Below are positions 52,375-60,335 of a DNA stretch of 64,000 nt, piece after piece. Positions within the stretch are counted from its first letter, which is position 1. Each line of letters starts with the position of its first letter. This stretch comes from Bacteroidaceae bacterium (GTDB lineage: Bacteria > Bacteroidota > Bacteroidia > Bacteroidales > Bacteroidaceae), in assembly GCA_017645305.1 (NCBI GenBank), contig JAGCPD010000007.1, positions 1 through 64,000 of the forward strand, given 5' to 3'. The notes beneath the pieces are model-generated. The model saw only the letters and a program-made list of their open reading frames with translations. It did no database searches and had not been told where the DNA came from. The position numbers and the translations under genes are program-made.

Positions 52375-53232
52375 TTATTCTTCACCCTTTACAATAGTAT
52401 CCCCATAAAGGGGACTTTCACTCTTTATGTCAGGCTGTTCTCCCTCCTCTAAGGGGAGGGTTGGGGAGAGACTGCTTTCCCATAGCTTTCTCAGCAAATA
52501 TGCGCATCCTGTAAAGCCTACAATGATGCATACGCCAGCCACAATTGGACCGCCAATCCATTCCACCATGCTGAAGTCTAAAGCTTTTTCGCCCAACGCA
52601 TTCACTTGGATTACTGCAATAGAATTGTTCAGTATATGTATGATGCTTGTAACCACAATATTGCCCGTCTTAACGTATATAACGCCCAGAATCACGCCCA
52701 TCAGAATGGCAAAGGGAACTTGTGCAGGGTTAAAATGGATAATGCCAAATAGAATGGCCGATATCCAGATAGCGCGCCAGGGCCTGGAATCGTTACGCAT
52801 CAGATAGCCGCAAATGCCCTCGCGGAACACCAGTTCCTCAACAATAGGCCCAATCACAGCAACTGCCAGAATACCCCATATATTTGTCGCCATGCCCAAT
52901 ATCATATCTTCTATTATATTGGGAAGGTTTGCTATTTCTGAGAGCAGATCGCCGGCAAAAACCCCCATTATAGAGGCAATGATAGCAACCAATGCCCATT
53001 TCCAGCTGATGTCTGAGCAAGAGAATGTTTTTGGGAACTCTATTACCTTCAGTCCCTTCCAGCAGATTAAGAAGGTAAGAAGTCCTGAAATTATGAGAGC
53101 CAATCCCATAAATGTAAACATGGCGGGTTCGTCGGACTTTAGGTTTAGAATCAACATTGGAACCATCAATATTATGCTCACTAAAGCCTGCATAATACAG
53201 AAAACGAGGACTGCCAATAATGCTTTTTTCAT
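52375..53232 (-). CDS. CPBP family intramembrane protease
   Basis: This 285-residue membrane protein has about eight hydrophobic segments. Its Abi/CPBP catalytic motifs are EELVFR (Glu132, Glu133, Arg137), FGIIHF and HILNNSIAV. Bacterial members are used in peptide processing or immunity, but the substrate is unknown. The last about 40 residues (SLSPTLPLEEGEQPD and SPLYGDTIVKGEE) are polar and encoded by palindrome P6 and a TCCCC-ATAAA-GGGGA hairpin, so the tail appears to be repeat-derived. Confidence 0.85.
   Translation of the reverse strand: MKKALLAVLVFCIMQALVSIILMVPMLILNLKSDEPAMFTFMGLALIISGLLTFLICWKGLKVIEFPKTFSCSDISWKWALVAIIASIMGVFAGDLLSEIANLPNIIEDMILGMATNIWGILAVAVIGPIVEELVFREGICGYLMRNDSRPWRAIWISAILFGIIHFNPAQVPFAILMGVILGVIYVKTGNIVVTSIIHILNNSIAVIQVNALGEKALDFSMVEWIGGPIVAGVCIIVGFTGCAYLLRKLWESSLSPTLPLEEGEQPDIKSESPLYGDTIVKGEE
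52437..52470 (+). repeat. Palindromic element P6, inside the CPBP gene
   Basis: TCTCCCTCC, TCTAA, GGGGAGGG, TTGGGGAGAG, forward orientation. It encodes LSPTLPLEEGE in the C-terminal tail on the opposite strand and faces P5 about 92 bp away. Confidence 0.5.
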
Positions 53233-53267
53233 GTTTCTTCAGTGTTTATATAGAATGATTATTTCTG

Positions 53268-53275
53268 CAAAGGTA
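53268..53275 (-). promoter_or_regulatory. -7 box of the CPBP gene
   Basis: Minus-strand TACCTTTG, 36 bp before the ATG. No -33 TTTG is seen. Confidence 0.5.
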
Positions 53276-53349
53276 GCAATTATTTCTATATTCTTGTCGC
53301 ATTTTACGTATTTCTGTTGATTTTAGTGACGGTATCTATATTTTATTTG

Positions 53350-53357
53350 TATTTTTG
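53350..53357 (+). promoter_or_regulatory. -7 box before the nuclease/phosphatase gene
   Basis: TATTTTTG matches TAnnTTTG. It lies 30 bp before a small open frame and 239 bp before the large gene. Confidence 0.45.
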
Positions 53358-53386
53358 TCCCAGAAAACAAGACCTATAAATCGAAA

Positions 53387-53581
53387 ATGAAAAGATTCCT
53401 TTTTTCTGCAAGTGTTTTTCTGTCTTGGGCTTTCATGCTGAAAACACAGATGCCAGAAGTGTCTGAAGAGCTCGTGCAAGTGTACAAGTTTGGTTCCACA
53501 TATTTTTGTTCGTTCAACTCCTGGCTGTCAAGCCCAAAGGAGAATCTATATCTGCAAAGGAGAGAAGTTGTTAATTTATAA
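53387..53581 (+). CDS. Possible 64-residue peptide upstream of the nuclease/phosphatase gene
   Basis: This open frame starts 30 bp after a good -7 box and ends 14 bp before the next gene. Its N-terminus is hydrophobic (FLFSASVFLSWAFML). It is not recognised. It could be a short leader, a small secreted peptide or chance. Position relative to the promoter is the main support. Confidence 0.4.
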   Translation: MKRFLFSASVFLSWAFMLKTQMPEVSEELVQVYKFGSTYFCSFNSWLSSPKENLYLQRREVVNL

Positions 53582-53595
53582 ATGATAAGTCAAAT

Positions 53596-55455
53596 ATGAA
53601 AAACAAAGGCAGAGTCAGGAAATTAGTTCTCGTATTCATGTTATCAAGCATGTGCTTGACAGTTGTGGGGCAGAACCAGCCGGGGATGCCTTGGCAGGTA
53701 AGGGTAATGAGTTATAATGTGCAGCACTGTGCGGGATTGGACACGACCGTTGATTATGACCGTACGGCTGGTGTCATCTTCGGCCAGCAGCCCGATGCGG
53801 TGGCCCTGCAGGAACTGGACAGCATGACCACGCGCAGCGGCATGTGCAATCAGATGGCTGAATTGGCAAGCCGAACCCTGTTTTTCCCTACTTTTGCCCG
53901 TTCCATCGACTATGACGGTGGTAAGTACGGTGTAGGAATTCTGACACGGGAGCGTCCTTTAAGTGTTACCCGCACTCCTTTGCCTGGCAAGGAACCCCGC
54001 GTGCTGCTGGTAGTGGAACTGAAGAATTATGTGATGGCCTGCACGCATCTGGACTTGGCCGAAGAGAATCGTCTGGCATCCGTGCCCATCATCGTGGCCG
54101 AGGCGCAGAAGTGGCAGAAACCCTTTCTTATAGCAGGAGACTGGAACGATGAACCTGACTCTAAGCTGATGAACGAGTTGCGTCAGCATTTCGTCATCAA
54201 TACTGGCAAGAAAGCAACCTATCCTGCTGATAAGCCCAAGGTGTGCATTGACTATATTGCATCTTACAAGGGGCAGCCTGCCGTAACGCTGAACCATCAG
54301 GTAATAGACGAACCAAAGGCATCGGATCACCGGCCTTTGATAGCTAATTTGCGTCTGCCACTGAAGGCTGAGCAACTGATGACCGTGAAGCCTTATCTGC
54401 AGGACCCGCAACCCACCAGGATGACGGTAATGTTCCAGACCACAGCTCCTGCTCACTGTTGGGTGGAATACGGGACGGACAGGAACGACCTTACCCGAAA
54501 ACGTGCCTTACTGGATGGGCAGGAGGTGTGTTTCGACATAGAGAACCGTATCACACTGGACAACCTGCAGCCTGGTCAGCAGTATTACTACAGGGTTTGC
54601 GTTGTGGATTTGCTGATGAAGCACGCATACGAGTTTCATACAGGCGACACACTGCGCACACAGTTCTATCAGTTTCAAACGCCCAAGGTGGATGGCACAG
54701 ACTTTACATGTGTGATCTTTAACGACCTGCACGAACATCAGGGTACGTACGACTTCCTCCGTGATACGTTACGAGCAACCGGCATCCATCCTGATTTTGT
54801 TATCTTCAATGGTGACTGCCTGCCTGAACCGTACGACCGCGAACATGCCATGCGTATGATTCATAGTTTGGCTGACCCCATTAACGGAGCAGAAATACCC
54901 ATCTTCTTTATCCGTGGCAATCATGAAATTCGCAATTACTACTCGGCAGGTATGCACCGCCTCATCGGCTATCCTAACGACAAAACGTATGGTGGTATCA
55001 GTTGGGGCGATACTCGTTTCATGGTGTTGGACTGTGGAGAGGATAAGCCCGATGACCACCGCGAGTATGCTGGATTCAATGATTTTACGCAGTTGCGTGC
55101 AGAAGAGACAGCATTTATAAAGCGGGAGCTTAAAAGTAAGGAATTCCGCAGTGCTAAGCGCAAGATACTAATCAGCCACATCCCAGTCTTTGGCAACGAC
55201 GATAAGTACCAGCCCTGTTCCGAGACTTGGGGTCCACTCCTGAAGTCACAGCCATTTGATGCAGCTATCTTTGCTCATACGCACAAATTTTTGTATTCAC
55301 CCAATGGATTGGAAGGTGCCGCCTATCCCGTGGTGAATGGCGACGGTCCTAATATCCAACGTGCCGCTGTTACCATTCTTCAGAAACAGGGTAACAAACT
55401 GCATCTGAAAACATTGAGCAGGACATCCGCGAACTGTATTGATGTTGACCTGTAG
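53596..55455 (+). CDS. Fusion of EEP nuclease-like domain and purple-acid-type phosphoesterase
   Basis: This 619-residue secreted protein (signal about 1-25) has three parts. Residues 35-255 are an endonuclease/exonuclease/phosphatase domain with SYNVQH, QELDS, CTHLDL, GDWNDEPDS and SDHRPL. Residues about 260-365 are an Fn3-like domain typical of the N-terminus of purple acid phosphatases. Residues about 370-600 are a calcineurin-like metallophosphoesterase with FNDLHEH, NGDCLP, RGNHE, SHIP and AHTH. Both metal sites look complete. It probably frees phosphate from nucleic acids or phospholipid head groups outside the cell. The double-enzyme layout is uncommon. Confidence 0.85.
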   Translation: MKNKGRVRKLVLVFMLSSMCLTVVGQNQPGMPWQVRVMSYNVQHCAGLDTTVDYDRTAGVIFGQQPDAVALQELDSMTTRSGMCNQMAELASRTLFFPTFARSIDYDGGKYGVGILTRERPLSVTRTPLPGKEPRVLLVVELKNYVMACTHLDLAEENRLASVPIIVAEAQKWQKPFLIAGDWNDEPDSKLMNELRQHFVINTGKKATYPADKPKVCIDYIASYKGQPAVTLNHQVIDEPKASDHRPLIANLRLPLKAEQLMTVKPYLQDPQPTRMTVMFQTTAPAHCWVEYGTDRNDLTRKRALLDGQEVCFDIENRITLDNLQPGQQYYYRVCVVDLLMKHAYEFHTGDTLRTQFYQFQTPKVDGTDFTCVIFNDLHEHQGTYDFLRDTLRATGIHPDFVIFNGDCLPEPYDREHAMRMIHSLADPINGAEIPIFFIRGNHEIRNYYSAGMHRLIGYPNDKTYGGISWGDTRFMVLDCGEDKPDDHREYAGFNDFTQLRAEETAFIKRELKSKEFRSAKRKILISHIPVFGNDDKYQPCSETWGPLLKSQPFDAAIFAHTHKFLYSPNGLEGAAYPVVNGDGPNIQRAAVTILQKQGNKLHLKTLSRTSANCIDVDL

Positions 55456-55486
55456 CCCTCTTTAATAATAAGCCTATTTTCTTCAA

Positions 55487-55984
55487 ATGGATAATCTGAA
55501 AGAAATATTTCCACTCGTTGACAGGGAGGGCCGGGTGATTGGCTCTGCCACCCGCGGTGAGTGCCATAGCGGCAGTAAACTATTGCACCCCGTGGTTCAT
55601 CTGCATATATTTAACTCTGCGGGCGAAATTTATCTACAGAAACGTCCAGAGTGGAAAGATATCCAGCCAGGCAGGTGGGACACGGCCGTTGGAGGGCATA
55701 TTGACTATGGAGAAACACCGGAAGATGCCTTATTGCGCGAGGTGCGTGAGGAATTGGGCATCACTGATTTCAAGGCAGACTTTGTTGGCAAATATGTATT
55801 CGAGAGTTCTCGGGAGCGTGAGCTGGTCTATGTACACTATGATAAACCTATCTATCCTTCAGAAAAGGAACTGGATGGCGGACGCTTCTGGTCGGTGAAG
55901 GAAGTCTGCGAGGCAATAGGGAAGGACGTTTTGACCCCCAACTTTGAAAGTGAGTTCAATCGGTTTTTTTCTGGTGACTCGTGA
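55487..55984 (+). CDS. Nudix hydrolase
   Basis: This 165-residue protein has a complete Nudix box from Gly70 to Ile92 (GHIDYGETPEDALLREVREE, then LGI) preceded by QKRPEWKDIQPGRWD. The layout resembles the YfcD/Idi-like branch, which acts on isoprenoid or nucleoside diphosphates, but the substrate cannot be set from sequence. It is the last chromosomal gene before the tRNA-associated island. Confidence 0.88.
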   Translation: MDNLKEIFPLVDREGRVIGSATRGECHSGSKLLHPVVHLHIFNSAGEIYLQKRPEWKDIQPGRWDTAVGGHIDYGETPEDALLREVREELGITDFKADFVGKYVFESSRERELVYVHYDKPIYPSEKELDGGRFWSVKEVCEAIGKDVLTPNFESEFNRFFSGDS

Positions 55985-56259
55985 TACGTTGTGACTGGGA
56001 GCATCAGTTATATTCAAGTAGTGTCTGTGTTTTTATAAGAATGTAAGGGGTGCAATTGAATTGACAAAGGAATGCTTTTGGGGAGAATGATAGTCTGTAG
56101 GAAAGATGAAAATTTTTGCCTCAATATTTGTTTTCGCAGTCTCATAAGATTGCAAAAACCTACTTAAAAATGGTTCGAATTCAAACTGATTGTTTTCGCA
56201 TTGTTGTCGTAAAAAGAAAAAGCACCTACAAAATCTTTGTAAGTGCCTGATTTCCATTG
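55985..56259. other. Gap at the left boundary of the island
   Basis: No gene is supported. A degenerate arm-like motif (TTTTCGCATTGTTGTCG) lies at 56191-56210, and a terminator hairpin lies at 56210-56246. The rest shows nothing recognisable. Confidence 0.5.
56210..56246 (-). terminator. tRNA-type terminator beside att1
   Basis: GCACCTAC/GTAAGTGC pairs with one mismatch (56222-56246); on the minus strand it is followed by TTTTTCTTTTT. It lies directly downstream of the tRNA 3' half and is repeated beside att2 (58281-58305). Confidence 0.7.
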
Positions 56260-56301
56260 TGGACCAGCCAGGGCTTGAACCTGGGACCTCCAGATTATGA
56301 G
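56258..56301 (-). pseudogene. 3' half of tRNA-Met(CAT), attachment site att1
   Basis: On the minus strand this 44-bp block reads as an anticodon loop CTCATAA, the 3' anticodon stem, a 5-nt variable loop, a T arm with GGTTCAAGCC, the 3' acceptor strand CTGGTCC and discriminator A. CCA is not encoded. No 5' half follows. An identical 44 bp is at 58318-58361. This is how attachment sites look after integration into a tRNA 3' end. Confidence 0.8.
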
Positions 56302-56416
56302 ACCAATATAATGATATTTCGTGACGGCCTATAATCCTTAACTATACTGATTTTCAGTGAGTTATATTCTTGTAATTTTCACTGAAACTCACAAAATATC
56401 CCTAACTGAAATAGTT

Positions 56417-56436
56417 TGTTTACGCATTGTTTACGC
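56417..56436. repeat. Arm-like repeat 1 (TTTACGC twice)
   Basis: TGTTTACGCATTGTTTACGC: two TTTACGC units, 11 bp apart start to start. The same sequence is at 58478-58497, with a near copy at 58251-58269. Spaced direct repeats close to att sites are typical arm-binding sites of tyrosine integrases. Confidence 0.6.
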
Positions 56437-56580
56437 AAATGGTCTCCAGACGAATAGTCTATAGGTAAGGGGGTACTATCATTCATGCTTCAATTCTACA
56501 AATGACCGAATAAAATTGCCACAAATCACCGAAAGAAATAGTCTTTTCTTTGAAAAATGCCAAATCTTCATTCTATAAAG

Positions 56581-56615
56581 TGGCATAATCTCGATATTTT
56601 GCACAGATTATGCCA
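56581..56615. promoter_or_regulatory. 11-bp inverted repeat, possible operator
   Basis: TGGCATAATCT (56581-56591) and AGATTATGCCA (56605-56615) are perfect inverse copies, 13 bp apart, ending 41 bp before the -7 box of the ATPase gene. A regulator could bind here. Confidence 0.45.
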
Positions 56616-56631
56616 AAATATATCATTATTA

Positions 56632-56663
56632 TTTGGCGCAATCCAATGTTTTTATTAACTTTG
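56632..56663 (+). promoter_or_regulatory. Promoter of the first ATPase (TTTG-N20-TAACTTTG)
   Basis: TTTG, 20 bases, then TAACTTTG (56656-56663), an ideal promoter 24 bp before the ATG. Confidence 0.65.
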
Positions 56664-56686
56664 CGCTAAAATATAAATGAGATAAG

Positions 56687-58147
56687 ATGGAAAATTCAAT
56701 TGTAGGTCGTAAGAAAGAGATAATGGAACTGAAGAAATATCTTTCTTCGGAACAGTCAGAGTTCATAGCTGTCTATGGAAGACGGCGTGTTGGTAAGACA
56801 TTTCTTATCAAAGAACTTTTGGAGGGACAATTCTGCTTCAGAATGACTGGTAAGGAAAATGCTCGTCTTGGAGAGCAGTTGCTGATTTTTTCATACGCAC
56901 TATCGGATTTCTTTGATGACAACCGTGTGCCTCAGAATTGGACAGAGGCATTTCGTATGCTCTCTAAAAACATCGAAAGACTTGGAGATGGTGCAAAAAT
57001 CATCTTCATTGACGAACTTCCATGGCTTGACACGCAGAAATCCAGATTCCTTGGCGCATTGGAACATTTCTGGAACAACTGGGCATACTATCGGAAGGAC
57101 ATAAAACTAATAGTCTGTGGTTCGGCTACCTCATGGATGCTGAATAAACTGATTAACTCCAGGGGAGGGTTACACAACCGTGTAACTCACAAAATGCTGA
57201 TTTCCCCATTCTGTCTTGAAGAAATGGAGCAATATTTCCAAAGCAGAGGCTTCTGCTATGAGCGTCCTGAAATGATAGACTGCTATATGGCTGTTGGTGG
57301 TGTGGCCTACTATTTATCATTGTTTGACAAAGACAAAAGCGTGGCTGAGAATATCAATAGCTTGTGTTTTACTAACGGGGGAGAACTGACTGATGAGTTT
57401 AATAGGCTCTATAACTCGCTATTCAAAAAGGCAGAGAACCATATTGCTGTTATAAATGCACTTAGCAGTGCTAGGAAAGGAATGACGCGTTTGGAGCTAA
57501 TCAACAAGACTAAAGTACTTAATAATGGAAATTTCACTACGTTGCTCAAAGAATTGGAAACATGTGAATTCATACGCTCATATTACCCGTTTGGCAAAGA
57601 GAAGAAGAACAAAATGTTTCAACTCACAGACCAATTCTCTCTCTTCTATCTTCATTTTATGAAGGATAAAAGTAATGTTGGAAAGAACTATTGGCTCCAG
57701 AAGATAGGCACACCTGAATATGCAGCGTGGTCTGGCTATTCTTTTGAAACGGTATGCCTGCATCATATCGAACAAATCGTCAACGCTTTGGGCATCAGCG
57801 GAACATTCTATTCACCATGTTCATGGGTTTATCGTCCATCGGAAGCAGTTCTTAATGATGCTGATGCAGACGAGGATATGAAGACTGGCGGTCAGATCGA
57901 CTTGCTTATTGATAGGAATGATAAGACTGTAAGCGTATGTGAAATGAAATATGCAAGCGGAGAATACGAGATAATAAAAGCCTATGCCAACCATGTAGAG
58001 CAAAGGCTCCGTACATTTAGGAAGGTTACATCCACCAAGAAATCTTTTTCAATAGTTTATGTAACACCTTTCGGGCTTCATAATAATATGTACGCAAGGA
58101 AAGTAAATAAACAGATAACGGCAGACGATCTATTCAGAAAAGTATGA
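56687..58147 (+). CDS. AAA+ ATPase with C-terminal nuclease-like domain (DUF234-like)
   Basis: This 486-residue protein shows Walker A GRRRVGKT (31-38), Walker B IIFIDELPWL (about 104-113) and sensor LIVCGSATSWM. A winged-helix middle part (about 255-330) and a C-terminal PD-(D/E)XK-like core (GGQIDLLIDRNDKTVSVCEMKYA, split at the strand turn) follow. The layout matches the archaeal/bacterial STAND-like ATPases with DUF234. These are often found on mobile DNA, and some are thought to act in defence or as toxin-like guards. It is the only gene between the two att copies. Confidence 0.8.
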   Translation: MENSIVGRKKEIMELKKYLSSEQSEFIAVYGRRRVGKTFLIKELLEGQFCFRMTGKENARLGEQLLIFSYALSDFFDDNRVPQNWTEAFRMLSKNIERLGDGAKIIFIDELPWLDTQKSRFLGALEHFWNNWAYYRKDIKLIVCGSATSWMLNKLINSRGGLHNRVTHKMLISPFCLEEMEQYFQSRGFCYERPEMIDCYMAVGGVAYYLSLFDKDKSVAENINSLCFTNGGELTDEFNRLYNSLFKKAENHIAVINALSSARKGMTRLELINKTKVLNNGNFTTLLKELETCEFIRSYYPFGKEKKNKMFQLTDQFSLFYLHFMKDKSNVGKNYWLQKIGTPEYAAWSGYSFETVCLHHIEQIVNALGISGTFYSPCSWVYRPSEAVLNDADADEDMKTGGQIDLLIDRNDKTVSVCEMKYASGEYEIIKAYANHVEQRLRTFRKVTSTKKSFSIVYVTPFGLHNNMYARKVNKQITADDLFRKV

Positions 58148-58250
58148 TTTGTTTCAGAGTATGATTTTCATACTCTATCCAAGTATGATGGTTAAAGATT
58201 CTCAATGATACTCTATTTTCTATCAGAGAATTATGGACTATTGGGAAAAT

Positions 58251-58269
58251 ATTTACGCATTGTTTACGC
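58251..58269. repeat. Arm-like repeat 2
   Basis: ATTTACGCATTGTTTACGC, near-identical to 56417-56436, placed 49 bp before att2. Confidence 0.6.
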
Positions 58270-58280
58270 AGACATGAAAA

Positions 58281-58305
58281 AAGCACCTACGAAAACTCGT
58301 AAGTG
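58281..58305 (-). terminator. tRNA-type terminator beside att2
   Basis: AGCACCTACG/CGTAAGTGCT pairs with one mismatch, followed on the minus strand by TTTTTTC. It matches the terminator at 56210-56246, showing that the tRNA downstream region was copied along with the tRNA 3' half. Confidence 0.65.
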
Positions 58306-58317
58306 CTTGATTTTTAG

Positions 58318-58361
58318 TGTGGACCAGCCAGGGCTTGAACCTGGGACCTCCAGATTATGAG
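58318..58361 (-). pseudogene. 3' half of tRNA-Met(CAT), attachment site att2
   Basis: Identical to 56258-56301 over 44 bp and again lacking the 5' half. The spacing of 2060 bp defines the first inserted unit. The intact tRNA gene is expected beyond the right edge. Confidence 0.8.
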
Positions 58362-58477
58362 TATCGCAAAGTGATATTTCATGATATTCCGTTGTTCTGA
58401 AAGTATCCTGAATATCAGCGTTTTATAAAAATGCGATTTTCTCTGAATATCAGAAAATACCCCTAACTGAAATAAAA

Positions 58478-58497
58478 TGTTTACGCATTGTTTACGC
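58478..58497. repeat. Arm-like repeat 3
   Basis: Exact copy of 56417-56436, lying 116 bp inside att2, the same distance as repeat 1 lies from att1. The shared CCCTAACTGAAAT just before both shows the two left ends are homologous. Confidence 0.65.
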
Positions 58498-58708
58498 GGA
58501 ATTTGGGGGCAAACAGGCAGTTTCATACTCAATTCTTAGTTTAGGTCACAATGTGAAGGCCATACGGCTGAAAAAGCCATCCTAATCTTGGATAAATGTA
58601 TATTCTATACTATTACAACCTTGGAAAAGTGTAAGAAAATACATTAAATTGCCTTGGAAAAGCGTAATTTGTTTGCAATTCATGCTTGTGTTTAAGCGAA
58701 AAATTGTA

Positions 58709-58716
58709 CCTTTGTA
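58709..58716 (+). promoter_or_regulatory. -7 box of the DUF4143 ATPase gene
   Basis: TACCTTTG within GTAC-CTTT-GTAC, 20 bp before the chosen ATG at 58736. It excludes the earlier in-frame ATG at 58649. Confidence 0.5.
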
Positions 58717-58735
58717 CCAACAAAGTTTATTTGAT

Positions 58736-60100
58736 ATGGTAAAACGCAAAGCTGACGAGCTAATACGCAACTTTATACTCAACGACAGGCGTTCTCTGTT
58801 GGTAACAGGAACCAGACAAGTTGGCAAGACCTTTTCCATTAGGAAGGTCGGTAAGGAGTGTTTTGACAATGTTGTTGAAATCAATTTCGTAGAACAGCCC
58901 GATGCCATTGAACTGTTCAGTGAGCAGAAGGGAGCAAAAGATTTGCTTTTGCGATTGTCTGCCTTCACTAAAAAGCCATTGGTTCCCGGGAAAACATTGA
59001 TTTTCTTCGATGAAGTACAGGAGTGCAAGGAGATAGTAACAGCAATCAAGTTCCTTGTGGACGAGGGCAGTTACAAGTATGTTATGAGTGGCTCTTTACT
59101 TGGTGTTGAGTTGGATGACCTGCGTAGTGTCCCCGTGGGGTACATGGATGAGATAGAAATGTATCCTCTTGACCTGATGGAGTTCTTTGAGGCAATTGGT
59201 ATTGGCATAGATGTCATTAGCCATTTGCGAACGTGTTTTGAGGAGAAGAGACCTGTTGATGAATTTATTCACAAGAGAATGTTGGAGGCCATTCGTTTAT
59301 ATCTTATCGTCGGTGGAATGCCCGCGGCTGTTCAAAAGTACCTTGACACTAACAATCTCCGCAGAGTGTATGAAGAACAGCGCGGAATCATTCGCACCTA
59401 CAAGAGGGATATCACCCAATACGACCATGACCATAAGTTGCAGATAGAAGAAATCTACGACCTAATACCCTCTGAACTGAATGCAAAAAACAAACGCTTT
59501 ATCCTCAAAGAGTTGAACGAAAAGGCACGGTTCAGCAAATACGAGGACAGTTTTTTATGGCTAAAGGATGCGGGGGTGGCTATCCCTGCATACAATGTCG
59601 AGGAGCCACGAGTACCTTTGCTATTGAACAAGCAGCGAAATCTGTTCAAACTCTTTCTCAACGATGTAGGGTTGCTTGCTGCTATGTACGGGGGAAACAT
59701 ACAAGCCAGATTGCTCAGTCCGAATTCAAACATCAACTTTGGCTCTGTTTTTGAAAACCTTGTTGCCCAAGAACTGTATGCTCATGGTTTCTCTGAAGCA
59801 CAGCAACATTCACTTTACTATTTCAACAGCAAGAAACAAGGAGAGTTGGACTTTGTGGTAGAGTATGCTGGTAACATGCTGCCGATAGAGGTCAAGTCAG
59901 GTAAGGACTATGAACGGCATAATGCACTTTCTAACGTGATGGAGAATGAAGAATATGCTGTACCAATGGCTTATGTGTTCTGTCAAGAGAATGTCCAGAC
60001 AAAGGGGAGAGTTATTTACTATCCCATCTACATGATAACCTTTTTCGAACAAACCCAGGCAGAAGAGAAAGTATATAAGTTTGACCTTACTGGGCTTTAA
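58736..60100 (+). CDS. AAA_14/DUF4143 ATPase
   Basis: The protein is about 454 residues: Walker A GTRQVGKT (25-32), Walker B TLIFFDEVQE (about 84-93), SGSLLGVELDD, then the DUF4143 region (about 225-430) with a nuclease-like core (GELDFVVEYAGNMLPIEVKSG). The family is common in Bacteroidetes and mobile DNA, and its role is unclear. It shares only the general plan, not close sequence, with the ATPase of the first unit, yet occupies the equivalent position next to its att site. Confidence 0.85.
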   Translation: MVKRKADELIRNFILNDRRSLLVTGTRQVGKTFSIRKVGKECFDNVVEINFVEQPDAIELFSEQKGAKDLLLRLSAFTKKPLVPGKTLIFFDEVQECKEIVTAIKFLVDEGSYKYVMSGSLLGVELDDLRSVPVGYMDEIEMYPLDLMEFFEAIGIGIDVISHLRTCFEEKRPVDEFIHKRMLEAIRLYLIVGGMPAAVQKYLDTNNLRRVYEEQRGIIRTYKRDITQYDHDHKLQIEEIYDLIPSELNAKNKRFILKELNEKARFSKYEDSFLWLKDAGVAIPAYNVEEPRVPLLLNKQRNLFKLFLNDVGLLAAMYGGNIQARLLSPNSNINFGSVFENLVAQELYAHGFSEAQQHSLYYFNSKKQGELDFVVEYAGNMLPIEVKSGKDYERHNALSNVMENEEYAVPMAYVFCQENVQTKGRVIYYPIYMITFFEQTQAEEKVYKFDLTGL

Positions 60101-60134
60101 GGCACAATATCATATTGTGGCAATTAAAGAATCT

Positions 60135-60335
60135 ATGCAGCAACATGAGTGGTTAATAGAACGTCAGCAGCTTCTTGAACGAATAAAAGAATTGGAAGCC
60201 GAGAATACCGAGCTTAGAAAAAGGCTTGGCGAAGATGTCACGCCCACAGAAAAGAAACCGACGGCAATGCAAAATTTGTCTCTTCAGGAGAAAGTGGACT
60301 TGTTCAGAAGCATGACTTGTTTATCCATTGTATGA
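60135..60335 (+). pseudogene. Truncated N-terminus of a TOTE-type primase-like gene
   Basis: The frame encodes a coiled coil (RQQLLERIKELEAENTELRKRL) followed by LSLQEKVDLFRS and then stops within a few residues. I recall this layout from the start of large TOTE conflict-system primase/helicase proteins, where it is followed by LFRGREDVYA-like sequence. Here it breaks off after LFRS, next to the 3' end of the convergent HTH gene. It is probably a deletion remnant. A real short coiled-coil protein is the alternative. Confidence 0.5.

Noticed and set aside
56033..56257. 74-codon minus-strand frame beside att1
   Set aside because: No domain or start signal, and it runs through the tRNA terminator hairpin.
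56258..58361. Two functional tRNA genes
   Set aside because: Only the 3' halves are present; no D arm, 5' acceptor strand or 5' anticodon stem follows either copy.
58649..58735. Longer start for the DUF4143 ATPase
   Set aside because: The -7 box at 58709-58716 lies downstream of that ATG, and the family N-terminus begins at 58736.
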